Shown: piece by piece, positions 45,605-52,568 of the stretch
Position numbering within the stretch: the stretch's first letter is position 1
How the letters are laid out: every line of letters starts with the position of its first letter
Origin: Arthrobacter sp. HY1533
Lineage (GTDB): Bacteria > Actinomycetota > Actinomycetes > Actinomycetales > Micrococcaceae
Assembly (NCBI RefSeq): GCF_027568515.1
Contig: NZ_JANKZF010000020.1
Location: 23,637 to 87,636 of the forward strand
Direction: 5' to 3'
DNA: 64,000 nucleotides
Position numbers and translations under genes: made by a program
The notes under the pieces: generated by a model
Seen by the model: the letters and a program-made list of their open reading frames with translations, nothing else
The model's database searches: none
Told to the model about the DNA's origin: nothing

Positions 45605-46828
45605 ATGACCACTTCCATCACCCTCCCGCTGCCGGACGGCAGCCTTGAGGCCCTGTCACTGAACCCGGCCGGACCCTGGCACAAGCCCACGGCCCTGATC
45701 ACCTCGCGCAAGGTCTACGCGGCCGCACACGTGACGCCAAGGGTTCTGGGCAACAACGTTCCCGGCGCGCCGGCCGACATCGACTGGGATGCCACCCTGG
45801 CCTTCCGCCGCGAGCTGTGGAGCTGGGGCGTGGGCATTGCCGACGCCATGGACACAGCGCAGCGCGGCATGGGCCTGGACTGGGCCGCAACCCAGCAGCT
45901 CATCAACCGCTCCGCCGCCGAGGCAGCCCGTTTCGCTTCCCCGGAGCGCACCGTGCGCGACCTCCTGGCCTGCGGCGCCGGCACCGACCAGCTGGATCCG
46001 GCCACCGTGGAGCCCGGCGAGGCCGGCCTGGCAGCAGTGCTGGCCGCCTACCGCGAGCAGATCGCCGTGGTCGATGCCTCCGGCGCCAAGGTCATCATCA
46101 TGGCCTCGCGCGCCCTGGCCAAGGTTGCCTCCGGCCCGGCCGACTACCTGGCCCTCTATGGCACCCTGCTGACCGAGGTCAAGGAACCGGTGGTCCTGCA
46201 CTGGCTCGGCACCATGTTCGACCCCGCCCTGGCCGGCTACTGGGGCAGCGACGACGTTGCCGCCGCAACGGCCACGTTCCAGCAGCTCATTGACACGCAT
46301 GCCGCAAAGGTGGACGGCGTGAAGGTCTCACTGCTCGACGCCGGACACGAAGTAGCGCTGCGGGCCTCACTTCCCGAGGGCGTGCGCCTGTACACCGGCG
46401 ACGACTTCAACTACCCGGAGCTCATTGACGGCGACGGCACGCACCACTCGGATGCGCTGCTGGGCATTTTTGCCGCGATTGCACCGGCGGCGTCCACGGC
46501 GCTGCAGGCGTACGACGCCGGCCAGCCCGCCAAGGCGCGTGCCATCCTGGATTCCACCCGGGACCTGGGCCTGCACATCTTCGAGGCACCCACGTACTAC
46601 TACAAGACCGGAATCGCGTTCCTGGCCTGGCTCAACGGCCACCAGGCGGGCTTCCAGATGATTGGCGGCCTGCAGGCGGGGCGCGACCTCAACCACCTGG
46701 TCAAGTTGTTCCGCCTGGCCAACACGGCGGGCCTGCTGCTGAACCCGGAGCTGGCCGCCACCCGTATGGCGGGTTTCCTGAACACCGCTGGCGTGGAATC
46801 CACAGTGCTGGAAGGGGCCAACGCATGA
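45605..46828 (+). CDS. DUF993 family protein (probable TIM-barrel enzyme)
   Basis: A 407-residue DUF993 protein. The internal pattern IDWDATLAFRRELWSWGVGI, AKVIIMASRALAKVASGPAD, EPVVLHWLGTMFDPALAGYW, VDGVKVSLLDAGHEVALRAS and VRLYTGDDFNYPELIDGDG resembles dihydrodipicolinate-synthase/KDPG-type class I aldolases. K324 or the lysine in GVKVSLLD might form a Schiff base (inference). No activity is established for the family to my knowledge. ATG 45605 lies two bases after the oxidoreductase stop. Its own stop overlaps the isomerase start as ATGA. Operon context points to cleavage or dehydration of an oxidised sugar. Confidence 0.85.
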   Translation: MTTSITLPLPDGSLEALSLNPAGPWHKPTALITSRKVYAAAHVTPRVLGNNVPGAPADIDWDATLAFRRELWSWGVGIADAMDTAQRGMGLDWAATQQLINRSAAEAARFASPERTVRDLLACGAGTDQLDPATVEPGEAGLAAVLAAYREQIAVVDASGAKVIIMASRALAKVASGPADYLALYGTLLTEVKEPVVLHWLGTMFDPALAGYWGSDDVAAATATFQQLIDTHAAKVDGVKVSLLDAGHEVALRASLPEGVRLYTGDDFNYPELIDGDGTHHSDALLGIFAAIAPAASTALQAYDAGQPAKARAILDSTRDLGLHIFEAPTYYYKTGIAFLAWLNGHQAGFQMIGGLQAGRDLNHLVKLFRLANTAGLLLNPELAATRMAGFLNTAGVESTVLEGANA

Positions 46829-47733
46829 GCACCTTTGCGAAGCTGTCCATCAACACGGCAACCATCAAGAAGGCCTCACTCGCCGAGGCCCTTGAACTGA
46901 GCGTGGCCGCGGGACTTTCACACATTGGCCTGTGGCGCGACAAGGTGGCCGAGGTGGGACTGGAAACCGCGGTTGGGTTGGTGCGTGAATCCGGCCTGCA
47001 GGTGTCCAGCCTGTGCCGCGGCGGCTTCCTGACCGCAGCCGACGTTGCCGGCCAGGCTGCGGCCCTGGCCGACAACAAGGCCGCCATCCTGGAGGCGAAG
47101 GCCCTGGGCACCACAGAGATCATCATGGTGGTGGGCGGCCTGCCCGACTTCAGCGTGGCCCCCGGAGCCGTCGACGGCGGCGGCCAGGCTGCCGCCGTCG
47201 TCGGCGGCAAGGACCTGGTTGCCGCACGCCGGAGGGTCGCCGAGCGGCTCGCCGAACTGGTGCCCTTCGCCCTGGAACACGGCGTGCGCCTGGTGTTGGA
47301 ACCGCTGCACCCCATGTACGCCGCCGACCGCGCCGTGCTCTCGACCCTGGGCCAGGCCCTGGACTTGGCAGCGCCGCACCCGGTCGAGGCCGTGGGCGTC
47401 GTGGTGGACACCTTCCACGTGTGGTGGGACCCGCAGCTGCAGGAGCAGATTGCCCGCGCCGGCGCCGAGGGCCGCATCGCCTCCTACCAGGTGTGCGACT
47501 TCAACCTGCCCATCGCCACAGACGCGCTGCTGTCCCGCGGTTTCATGGGCGACGGCGTCATTGACTTCGCGTCCATCGGCGCCTGGGTTGCCGAGGCAGG
47601 CTACAACGGCGTGGTCGAGGTGGAGATCTTCAACGAGGACATCTGGGGCCTGCCCTACGCGGACGTCATCGACACCGTCAAGGCACGCTACGCCGAACTC
47701 GTGGAGCCGCACCTGGCCCTGGCAAGCGTGTAG
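46825..47733 (+). CDS. Sugar phosphate isomerase/epimerase family protein
   Basis: A 302-residue AP-endonuclease-2-like TIM barrel of the sugar isomerase/epimerase superfamily. Metal-site candidates are the Glu in VRLVLEPLHPMYAADR, the Asp and His in VGVVVDTFHVWWDP, and the Glu in GVVEVEIFNEDIWGLPY. ATG 46825 overlaps the DUF993 stop by four bases. As third gene of the LacI-controlled operon it probably isomerises or epimerises an intermediate made by the oxidoreductase. The repeat array downstream may terminate the transcript. Confidence 0.92.
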   Translation: MSTFAKLSINTATIKKASLAEALELSVAAGLSHIGLWRDKVAEVGLETAVGLVRESGLQVSSLCRGGFLTAADVAGQAAALADNKAAILEAKALGTTEIIMVVGGLPDFSVAPGAVDGGGQAAAVVGGKDLVAARRRVAERLAELVPFALEHGVRLVLEPLHPMYAADRAVLSTLGQALDLAAPHPVEAVGVVVDTFHVWWDPQLQEQIARAGAEGRIASYQVCDFNLPIATDALLSRGFMGDGVIDFASIGAWVAEAGYNGVVEVEIFNEDIWGLPYADVIDTVKARYAELVEPHLALASV

Positions 47734-47741
47734 CTTCACCT

Positions 47742-47829
47742 CCGGTGGTCGAGCTTGTCCCCGGTGGTCGAGCTTGTGTCCGGTGGTCGAGCTTGTCGAG
47801 ACCCGGGTCTCGACAAGCTCGATCACCGG
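47742..47829. repeat. Triplicated 19-bp repeat ending in a 50-bp palindrome
   Basis: CCGGTGGTCGAGCTTGT starts at 47742, 47761 and 47780, exactly 19 bp apart. The third copy continues to CGAGACCC and is followed at once by its inverted copy (47805-47829), giving 25-bp arms with one mismatch and no loop. It lies between the isomerase and the convergent dehydrogenase gene. It looks like a REP-type interspersed palindrome of Arthrobacter relatives and may also end transcription. Confidence 0.8.
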
Positions 47830-47841
47830 AATTCCGGCTCG

Positions 47842-49017
47842 TCAGCCCGCCGGCACTTCCACGATCTTGTCGTCGCCCTGCCTTGGGGTGCCGCGGCCGT
47901 CTGTGTTGTTCGTCAGGACCAGCAGGCGGCCGTCCGGCGTTAACGCCACGTCGCGGAGCCGGCCCAACTCGCCCAGCAGCCTCGCCTCGGCCTTGGGCGT
48001 TCCGGCCAGGTCGATGACCCAGAGCCGTTCCCCGCGGAGGGCTGCCATGTAGAGCGTTGTGCCGTCGATGGCGATGCCGCTGGGGCTGGCCTCGTCCGTG
48101 GGCCATTGCAGCACGGGATTGGTGAAGCGTGAATCGGTGCCGATGCCTTCGACCACGGGCCAGCCGTAGTTGTTGCCGGCCTTGATCTCGTTGAGTTCGT
48201 CCCAGGTGTTCTGGCCAAACTCGCTGGCCCACATGCGCCCCTGGCTGTCCCACGCAATGCCTTGGACGTTTCTGTGCCCCATCGACCAGACGGGGCTGTT
48301 GGGGAACGGGTTGTCCGCAGGGATGCCGCCGTCGGGCTTCAGCCGCAGGATCTTGCCGTTGGGGGAGGCCGGATCCTGTGCCGAGCTGCCGTTCCCGGCG
48401 TCGCCCGCCGTGGCATACAGCATGCCGTCGGGGCCAAAGGCCAGCCTTCCGCCGTTGTGGTTGCCCGCCTTGGCGATCCCGTCCAGGATGACCGCGGCCT
48501 GCCCCAGGCTCCTGGCCCCGGCCGCGCCCAGCAACGGCATGCGCACAATCCGGTTGTCGCCGTCGGAGGTGAAGTAGGCATAGACGTCCAGGCAGCCCGT
48601 GTCCGGATCCGGCGTTGGATTCCCTGTGCAGCTGCCCAGGTGCACAGCCAATCCCAGCAATCCGCCCTCGCCCCTGTGCACGACGCCGGCCACCTCGCCC
48701 ACCGTTCTTTTTGTCCCGTCGGCCGCCACCTCCAGGATGCGGCCCGAATCCCGTTCACTGACCAGGAAGGTGCCGTCGGCCAGGGGGACTAGGGACCACG
48801 GGGCGGCGAGCGCGTCCGCCACAACCCTCGTTCCGCCTGCCGTGGCTGCCGGCGTGCCTTGCGCAGATGCGCTTTGGGCAGGTCCTGGCCCAGGCGTGGG
48901 AGGTGCGGGTTTGCAGGCGGCCAGGGACAACGCCGCCGCAAACAAGGCGGCCGCCAGCAGGGGCCGGGTTCGCGATGGGCGTCGCCGTGCCCCCATCAGT
49001 GCGGGACTGTCCCTCAT
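47842..49017 (-). CDS. PQQ-dependent sugar dehydrogenase-like lipoprotein (GSDH family)
   Basis: An exported 391-residue protein of the glucose/sorbosone dehydrogenase beta-propeller family. A twin-Arg-rich n-region (ARRRPSRTRP) precedes the lipobox LSLAAC with Cys35. The propeller has VADALAAPWSLVPLADG, VHRGEGGLLGLAVH, AGNHNGGRLAFGPDGMLYAT, SMGHRNVQGIAWD, ASEFGQNTWDELNEI and NNYGWP, including the conserved His/Asn residues that bind PQQ and sugar. PQQ dependence is not proven. ATG 49017 follows TAGGCT and six bases, so it is likely leaderless. Confidence 0.92.
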   Translation of the reverse strand: MRDSPALMGARRRPSRTRPLLAAALFAAALSLAACKPAPPTPGPGPAQSASAQGTPAATAGGTRVVADALAAPWSLVPLADGTFLVSERDSGRILEVAADGTKRTVGEVAGVVHRGEGGLLGLAVHLGSCTGNPTPDPDTGCLDVYAYFTSDGDNRIVRMPLLGAAGARSLGQAAVILDGIAKAGNHNGGRLAFGPDGMLYATAGDAGNGSSAQDPASPNGKILRLKPDGGIPADNPFPNSPVWSMGHRNVQGIAWDSQGRMWASEFGQNTWDELNEIKAGNNYGWPVVEGIGTDSRFTNPVLQWPTDEASPSGIAIDGTTLYMAALRGERLWVIDLAGTPKAEARLLGELGRLRDVALTPDGRLLVLTNNTDGRGTPRQGDDKIVEVPAG

Positions 49018-49023
49018 GCGGCG

Positions 49024-49029
49024 AGCCTA
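49024..49029 (-). promoter_or_regulatory. -10 element of the sugar dehydrogenase gene
   Basis: Minus strand TAGGCT, six bases (CGCCGC), then ATG 49017. No Shine-Dalgarno. Confidence 0.55.
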
Positions 49030-49076
49030 TCCCACCGCGACTCTGCCTGCCATGGATTGTCCTGGCTGCTTCACGC

Positions 49077-49790
49077 TCAGCGGGCGGCGCCCTTGGTGCG
49101 GTGCCCGGCCAAGAGAACGGCGCCCAGGCATAGCCACCAGAGCATTGCCAGGGGGATCAGTGCGATGGAGCCCAACCAGAGGATCTCAGGCAGCGCGTCG
49201 GTTCCCGTCTCCGATCCGTTCGTTGGTGCCACCATGATGGGACCTGCCAGGAGTATCACGACACGGAGCGCGGGGAACACACCCAGAATGCACAGCCAGA
49301 GGGGGAGTGCGCGGGATCGTGCGCCGGCGGCGCAGATTCCCACCGCCCAGACACAGAACATCATGATGCCCGCCTGGGCGAATCCGTGGATCCCCACCAT
49401 CTGGATGGAGAGGTAGGCCGACTCTCCCCACCCGCTGTTGAGGCCGCCGAGGTAGAGCATGGGCCCCACCGACTCGCGCAGCACCCCATGCATGAAGAAA
49501 AACGCCGCCGTGAAAAGCCCCAGGGCGCTCAACACGCGGCGTGTGAGGCTGCTGGACCGTGGTGCAAGCGCATCCGAGACGGCAAAGCTTGCCACCACAA
49601 GGGCCATTGCCATGATGAAAAGTGAAATCCCCGCAAACGCGTAGTACTGCGGATGCCGGCCCAGATAGTCCAGGCTCACTGCGGGGTTGTCGGTGTCCTC
49701 GAAGCCAAGGACCTGCGGCATGAGTTCAAAGGCAAACCACGTGACGCCCGCAAGGCCGGCGATCATGACGGCCAGTCCGCCCGCACGCAT
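49077..49790 (-). CDS. Uncharacterised six-helix membrane protein
   Basis: A 237-residue protein with about six membrane segments: LAVMIAGLAGVTWFAFELMP, YYAFAGISLFIMAMALVVAS, VLSALGLFTAAFFFMHGVL, IQMVGIHGFAQAGIMMFCVW, LCILGVFPALRVVILLAGPI and LGSIALIPLAMLWWLCLGAV. The second loop holds GFEDTDNPAVSLDYLGRHPQ. I do not recognise the family. ATG 49790 has AGGAG six bases upstream. The next gene downstream, the sugar dehydrogenase, has its own promoter. Confidence 0.78.
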   Translation of the reverse strand: MRAGGLAVMIAGLAGVTWFAFELMPQVLGFEDTDNPAVSLDYLGRHPQYYAFAGISLFIMAMALVVASFAVSDALAPRSSSLTRRVLSALGLFTAAFFFMHGVLRESVGPMLYLGGLNSGWGESAYLSIQMVGIHGFAQAGIMMFCVWAVGICAAGARSRALPLWLCILGVFPALRVVILLAGPIMVAPTNGSETGTDALPEILWLGSIALIPLAMLWWLCLGAVLLAGHRTKGAAR

Positions 49791-49892
49791 GGTGCACTCC
49801 TAACGACGTGGAGAATGCTACTCGCCTCGGCAGTCGCGCGAAAGGTTGGCCGTGCCTGGGGGAGGGCAGCCGCCGTCGGCCCATAAAACAAA

Positions 49893-49958
49893 CTGACCCG
49901 CAGCAGTGGCTGAAAAAACGCGAAAATCGCGTCATTTTCGACCACCATTGCGGGTCAG
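49893..49958. repeat. 66-nt extended stem-loop
   Basis: CTGACCCGCA (49893-49902) pairs with TGCGGGTCAG (49949-49958). Inside, GTGGcTGAAAA pairs with TTTTCGACCAC and CGCGA with TCGCG, giving a long bulged stem. It lies 18 bp beyond the stop of the minus-strand UDG-like gene. A run of A/T inside rather than after the stem is unusual for a terminator. Confidence 0.6.
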
Positions 49959-49976
49959 ATGGGGAATGCTGAAAGG

Positions 49977-50612
49977 TCAGCGGCCCTTGACGGGGATGCC
50001 GTTGCGGGTCATTGACTCGGCGTAGGCCTTGGCCGATTCCAGCAGCCACTGCTCCTGGCGCTCGGGCGAGCCGGCAAAGCTGCGGCCGGAGAGTGAACGG
50101 ACCTTGTAGATGCCGAAGCCGCGCTTGTAGAGCATGGGGCCCTGTGCCTTCAGGAGCTGGTCGGCCAGGCGGTGTGCCTCGGTGCCGTGTGCCACCAGGG
50201 CCGAGGCGCGCGGGACCAGGGTCAGGAACTTCACCAGGGGGCGCAGGCCCTGCTCGATCTGGGGTGCTGTCAGGCGGCCGTTGGGCGCACCCGGGGTGAA
50301 CCAGGGGTGGACGTTCCACGGCATGACGTAGCTGGGCTTGAGCCCCAGCTGCCAGTGGATGCCCAGGAGGCGGGTGGCTGCCTGCTCGTCGCCGGCGGTG
50401 ACAAAGCCCGAGGAATCAATTTCGCCGACATTGGAGAAAAGGCTGATGATCCGGGTCTCATCGACGTCGTGGACGGGATCAACATAGGCAACCTGCTGCT
50501 CGGGCCGGGCTTCGGCCAGGGTGTCGCACAGCTCGGTGATGGGTGCAATGTTCTCGTCGTAACGGCGGTTCCAGAGCTGGTCACGCAGTGATTCAGTGGC
50601 CACGGATGTCAT
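49977..50612 (-). CDS. Possible uracil-DNA glycosylase superfamily protein
   Basis: A 211-residue cytosolic protein. YVDPVHDVDETRIISLFSNVGEIDS-like text near the start (each part within 20 residues: VDPVHDVDETRIIS, LFSNVGEIDSSGF) resembles the UDG motif-1 region with SNPG, and PSYVMPWNVHPW and VAHGTEAHRLADQL could be later motifs. I recall similar Arthrobacter proteins being called uracil-DNA glycosylase, but the catalytic residues cannot be confirmed by eye. ATG 50612 is preceded by AAGGAG at about 12 bases. The longer frame to 50687 is not supported. It is transcribed from a possible TAAGAT -10 near 50690. Confidence 0.6.
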   Translation of the reverse strand: MTSVATESLRDQLWNRRYDENIAPITELCDTLAEARPEQQVAYVDPVHDVDETRIISLFSNVGEIDSSGFVTAGDEQAATRLLGIHWQLGLKPSYVMPWNVHPWFTPGAPNGRLTAPQIEQGLRPLVKFLTLVPRASALVAHGTEAHRLADQLLKAQGPMLYKRGFGIYKVRSLSGRSFAGSPERQEQWLLESAKAYAESMTRNGIPVKGR

Positions 50613-50854
50613 TGAGGCGCAGTTCTCCTTGCAGGGATTGAGTGGGGGTGGCAGCAGTCCGTCATGGGGACTGGGCCGACTTCTCATCTTAGCAATTTTT
50701 GTTGGGGTCCCGGGCCACGGGGGTGTGTGCTAAGGGGGCTGGAAAAGGGTGCTTTGTGAGAAATCCAACAGGGCAAAAGCCCCGCAAATCCGGGTGGGCT
50801 GCCCTGCGTCGGGCAGTGCGCCGCGGTGCTTTTCCTGGCCGTGAAAAGTTTGCC

Positions 50855-52042
50855 TCAGCGTTTCCGGCGCCTGGTGCGGAGGGCTGCGCCGGCAGCGGCT
50901 GCCAGGGCGATTCCGGCCATCCACCAGAGCGCATTCATCTCGGGCGACGTGTCCAAGGACCCGGTGCCGTCAGGCTGCAGTTCTCGGCGCAGCCGGCGCC
51001 CCTGTGCAATGAGCACCTCCTGCTTGCCCAGCCGCTTCACGCTGGCCGTGCTGTCACGGGGCGGCAGTTGCAGCTGTTTCTCTGCCTTGATCCCGGCCTG
51101 CAGCTCCCGCGCCCGTTCCAGTTCGGCGTCAACGTGCGCCCCAAGCAGGAGCATGACGTTCATGATCCACATCCACAGCAGCAGCACGACCATGCCTGCG
51201 ATGGTTCCGTAGGTCTTCTCATACTTGCCGAAGTTGGCCACATACAAGCCGAATCCCGCCGAGGCGGCCACGATGGCCAGCAGCGCCAGTGCGGCACCAA
51301 CGCTGACCCAGCGGAACCGCGGCTGCCTGACGTTGGGGGTGAAGTAGTAAAGCATGGCTATGAGCAGGATTGCCAGCACGGCAAGCACTGGCCACTTGGC
51401 AATGTCCCAGGCCCTGATGGCTGAATCCCCGATGCCCACGGCCTCGCCCACTGCGCGGGCCACCGGGCCGGAGAGCAGCAACATCAGGGCCATGGAGGCG
51501 ACCATCAGAACGGCCGCCAGGGTCACCAGCAGCAGTGCCGGGCGCAGCTTCCACACCGGCCGGCCCTCGTCAATTCCGTAAATGCGGTTCAGGGAGCGGC
51601 TAAACGCGCCGACATAGCCGGACGCGGACCACAGGGCCGTGGCAAGGCCCAGGGCAAATGTCCAGCCTGCAGCGCGCGAGCCGGCCAGCTGCTGGATGGG
51701 GCCCTGAAGCGCTTCGGCGACCTTCTCATCTGCGAGCCGGCCCACCATGTCAACGAGCAGGGCCGAAGTTTGCTGCGCCTGCCCCACCAGGCCCAGGATG
51801 GAAACCAGGGCCAGCACTGCGGGGAAGAGCGACAGCACCCCGTAGTAGGTCAGGGAGGCTGCCATGTCAGTGCTTCCATTGGCACTGAAGCTGTTGATGG
51901 CCCGCCGGACAAGGTACTTGAAGGATCGTGCCGGAAGTTCCGTGGGCCCGGCGGGCTTGCGGCCGTCATCAGGTGCCGGCGCACCGGCCTTGCCGGCCGC
52001 GGTTCCGGGCGGGGCCGGTTCCGGGCCGGCGGGGGAGACCAT
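50855..52042 (-). CDS. YihY/virulence factor BrkB family membrane protein
   Basis: A 395-residue inner-membrane protein with six helices. Conserved segments are STDMAASLTYYGVLSLFPAV, ASGYVGAFSRSLNRIYGIDE, WSVRP-like ARPVWKLRPALLL (written here as RPVWKLRPALLL), and MLYYFTPNVRQPRFRWVSVG. The old ribonuclease BN label is wrong for this family; function is unknown. An Ala/Pro-rich N-terminal stretch of about 40 residues and a C-terminal soluble tail with a last hydrophobic helix (WWMAGIALAAAAGAAL) flank the core. It lies 11 bp after the small GlsB-like gene, so the two are co-transcribed. Confidence 0.92.
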   Translation of the reverse strand: MVSPAGPEPAPPGTAAGKAGAPAPDDGRKPAGPTELPARSFKYLVRRAINSFSANGSTDMAASLTYYGVLSLFPAVLALVSILGLVGQAQQTSALLVDMVGRLADEKVAEALQGPIQQLAGSRAAGWTFALGLATALWSASGYVGAFSRSLNRIYGIDEGRPVWKLRPALLLVTLAAVLMVASMALMLLLSGPVARAVGEAVGIGDSAIRAWDIAKWPVLAVLAILLIAMLYYFTPNVRQPRFRWVSVGAALALLAIVAASAGFGLYVANFGKYEKTYGTIAGMVVLLLWMWIMNVMLLLGAHVDAELERARELQAGIKAEKQLQLPPRDSTASVKRLGKQEVLIAQGRRLRRELQPDGTGSLDTSPEMNALWWMAGIALAAAAGAALRTRRRKR

Positions 52043-52053
52043 GGCCGCCCGGG

Positions 52054-52323
52054 CTACGCCGCCGTCTTGTTGCGGCCCGTGATGGCACCATAGACGCCGG
52101 CAACCACCAGGCCGCCCACGATGGCCAGCAGCCAGGAGCCGAGGTTCCAGAACCTCATGTCACCGTTGCTGAAGAGCAGGTTGCCAATCCATCCGCCCAC
52201 GATCGCCCCGACAACGCCCAGGACCAGGCTGGTGATCCAGCCCCCGCCCACCCGGCCCGGCATGATGGCCTTGACGATGGCTCCGACGATCAAGCCCAAA
52301 ACAATCCATCCGATGAAACCCAT
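52054..52323 (-). CDS. GlsB/YeaQ/YmgE family stress response membrane protein
   Basis: An 89-residue membrane protein with three helices and many Gly residues: MGFIGWIVLGLIVGAIVKAI, GWITSLVLGVVGAIVGGWIG and SWLLAIVGGLVVAGVYGAIT. It matches the transglycosylase-associated (GlsB/YeaQ/YmgE) family, whose members are induced by envelope or acid stress. ATG 52323 follows AGGAGG closely. Upstream lies a LexA-box-like palindrome. It is the first gene of an operon with the YihY-type protein. Confidence 0.93.
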   Translation of the reverse strand: MGFIGWIVLGLIVGAIVKAIMPGRVGGGWITSLVLGVVGAIVGGWIGNLLFSNGDMRFWNLGSWLLAIVGGLVVAGVYGAITGRNKTAA

Positions 52324-52475
52324 GGTTCCTCCTCTTGGTTGTACGTGCTGCGCATGTGCGTGGTGCACTGCCTGCACTGCCGGAAAGTCTTGGTTCCCGG
52401 CACCGGGTGGCCCACTGTGGTGCGGCTGCCCGTCCTTCCACCGTAGCCACGTCAGGCAGGCCCGTCCACCCTTGC

Positions 52476-52491
52476 TCGAACATACGTTCTA
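52476..52491. promoter_or_regulatory. LexA-box-like palindrome
   Basis: TCGAACATACGTTCTA (52476-52491) contains the perfect core GAAC-N4-GTTC and matches the actinobacterial SOS box TCGAAC-N4-GTTCGA in all but two fixed positions. It lies between the GlsB-like gene (minus, 153 bp away) and the acyl-CoA ligase (plus, 78 bp away). Neither is a classic SOS gene, so function is uncertain. Confidence 0.4.
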
Positions 52492-52568
52492 ATTGACAAT
52501 TGGCCCGTCCAGGCGGGGGCCGGCGGGGCCATTCGACAGCCGCGCGGCGCTGGCGGCAAGATGGAGCC

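Noticed and set aside
47742..47829. CRISPR array
   Set aside because: The three units are contiguous 19-mers without unique spacers and end in a palindrome; no cas genes.
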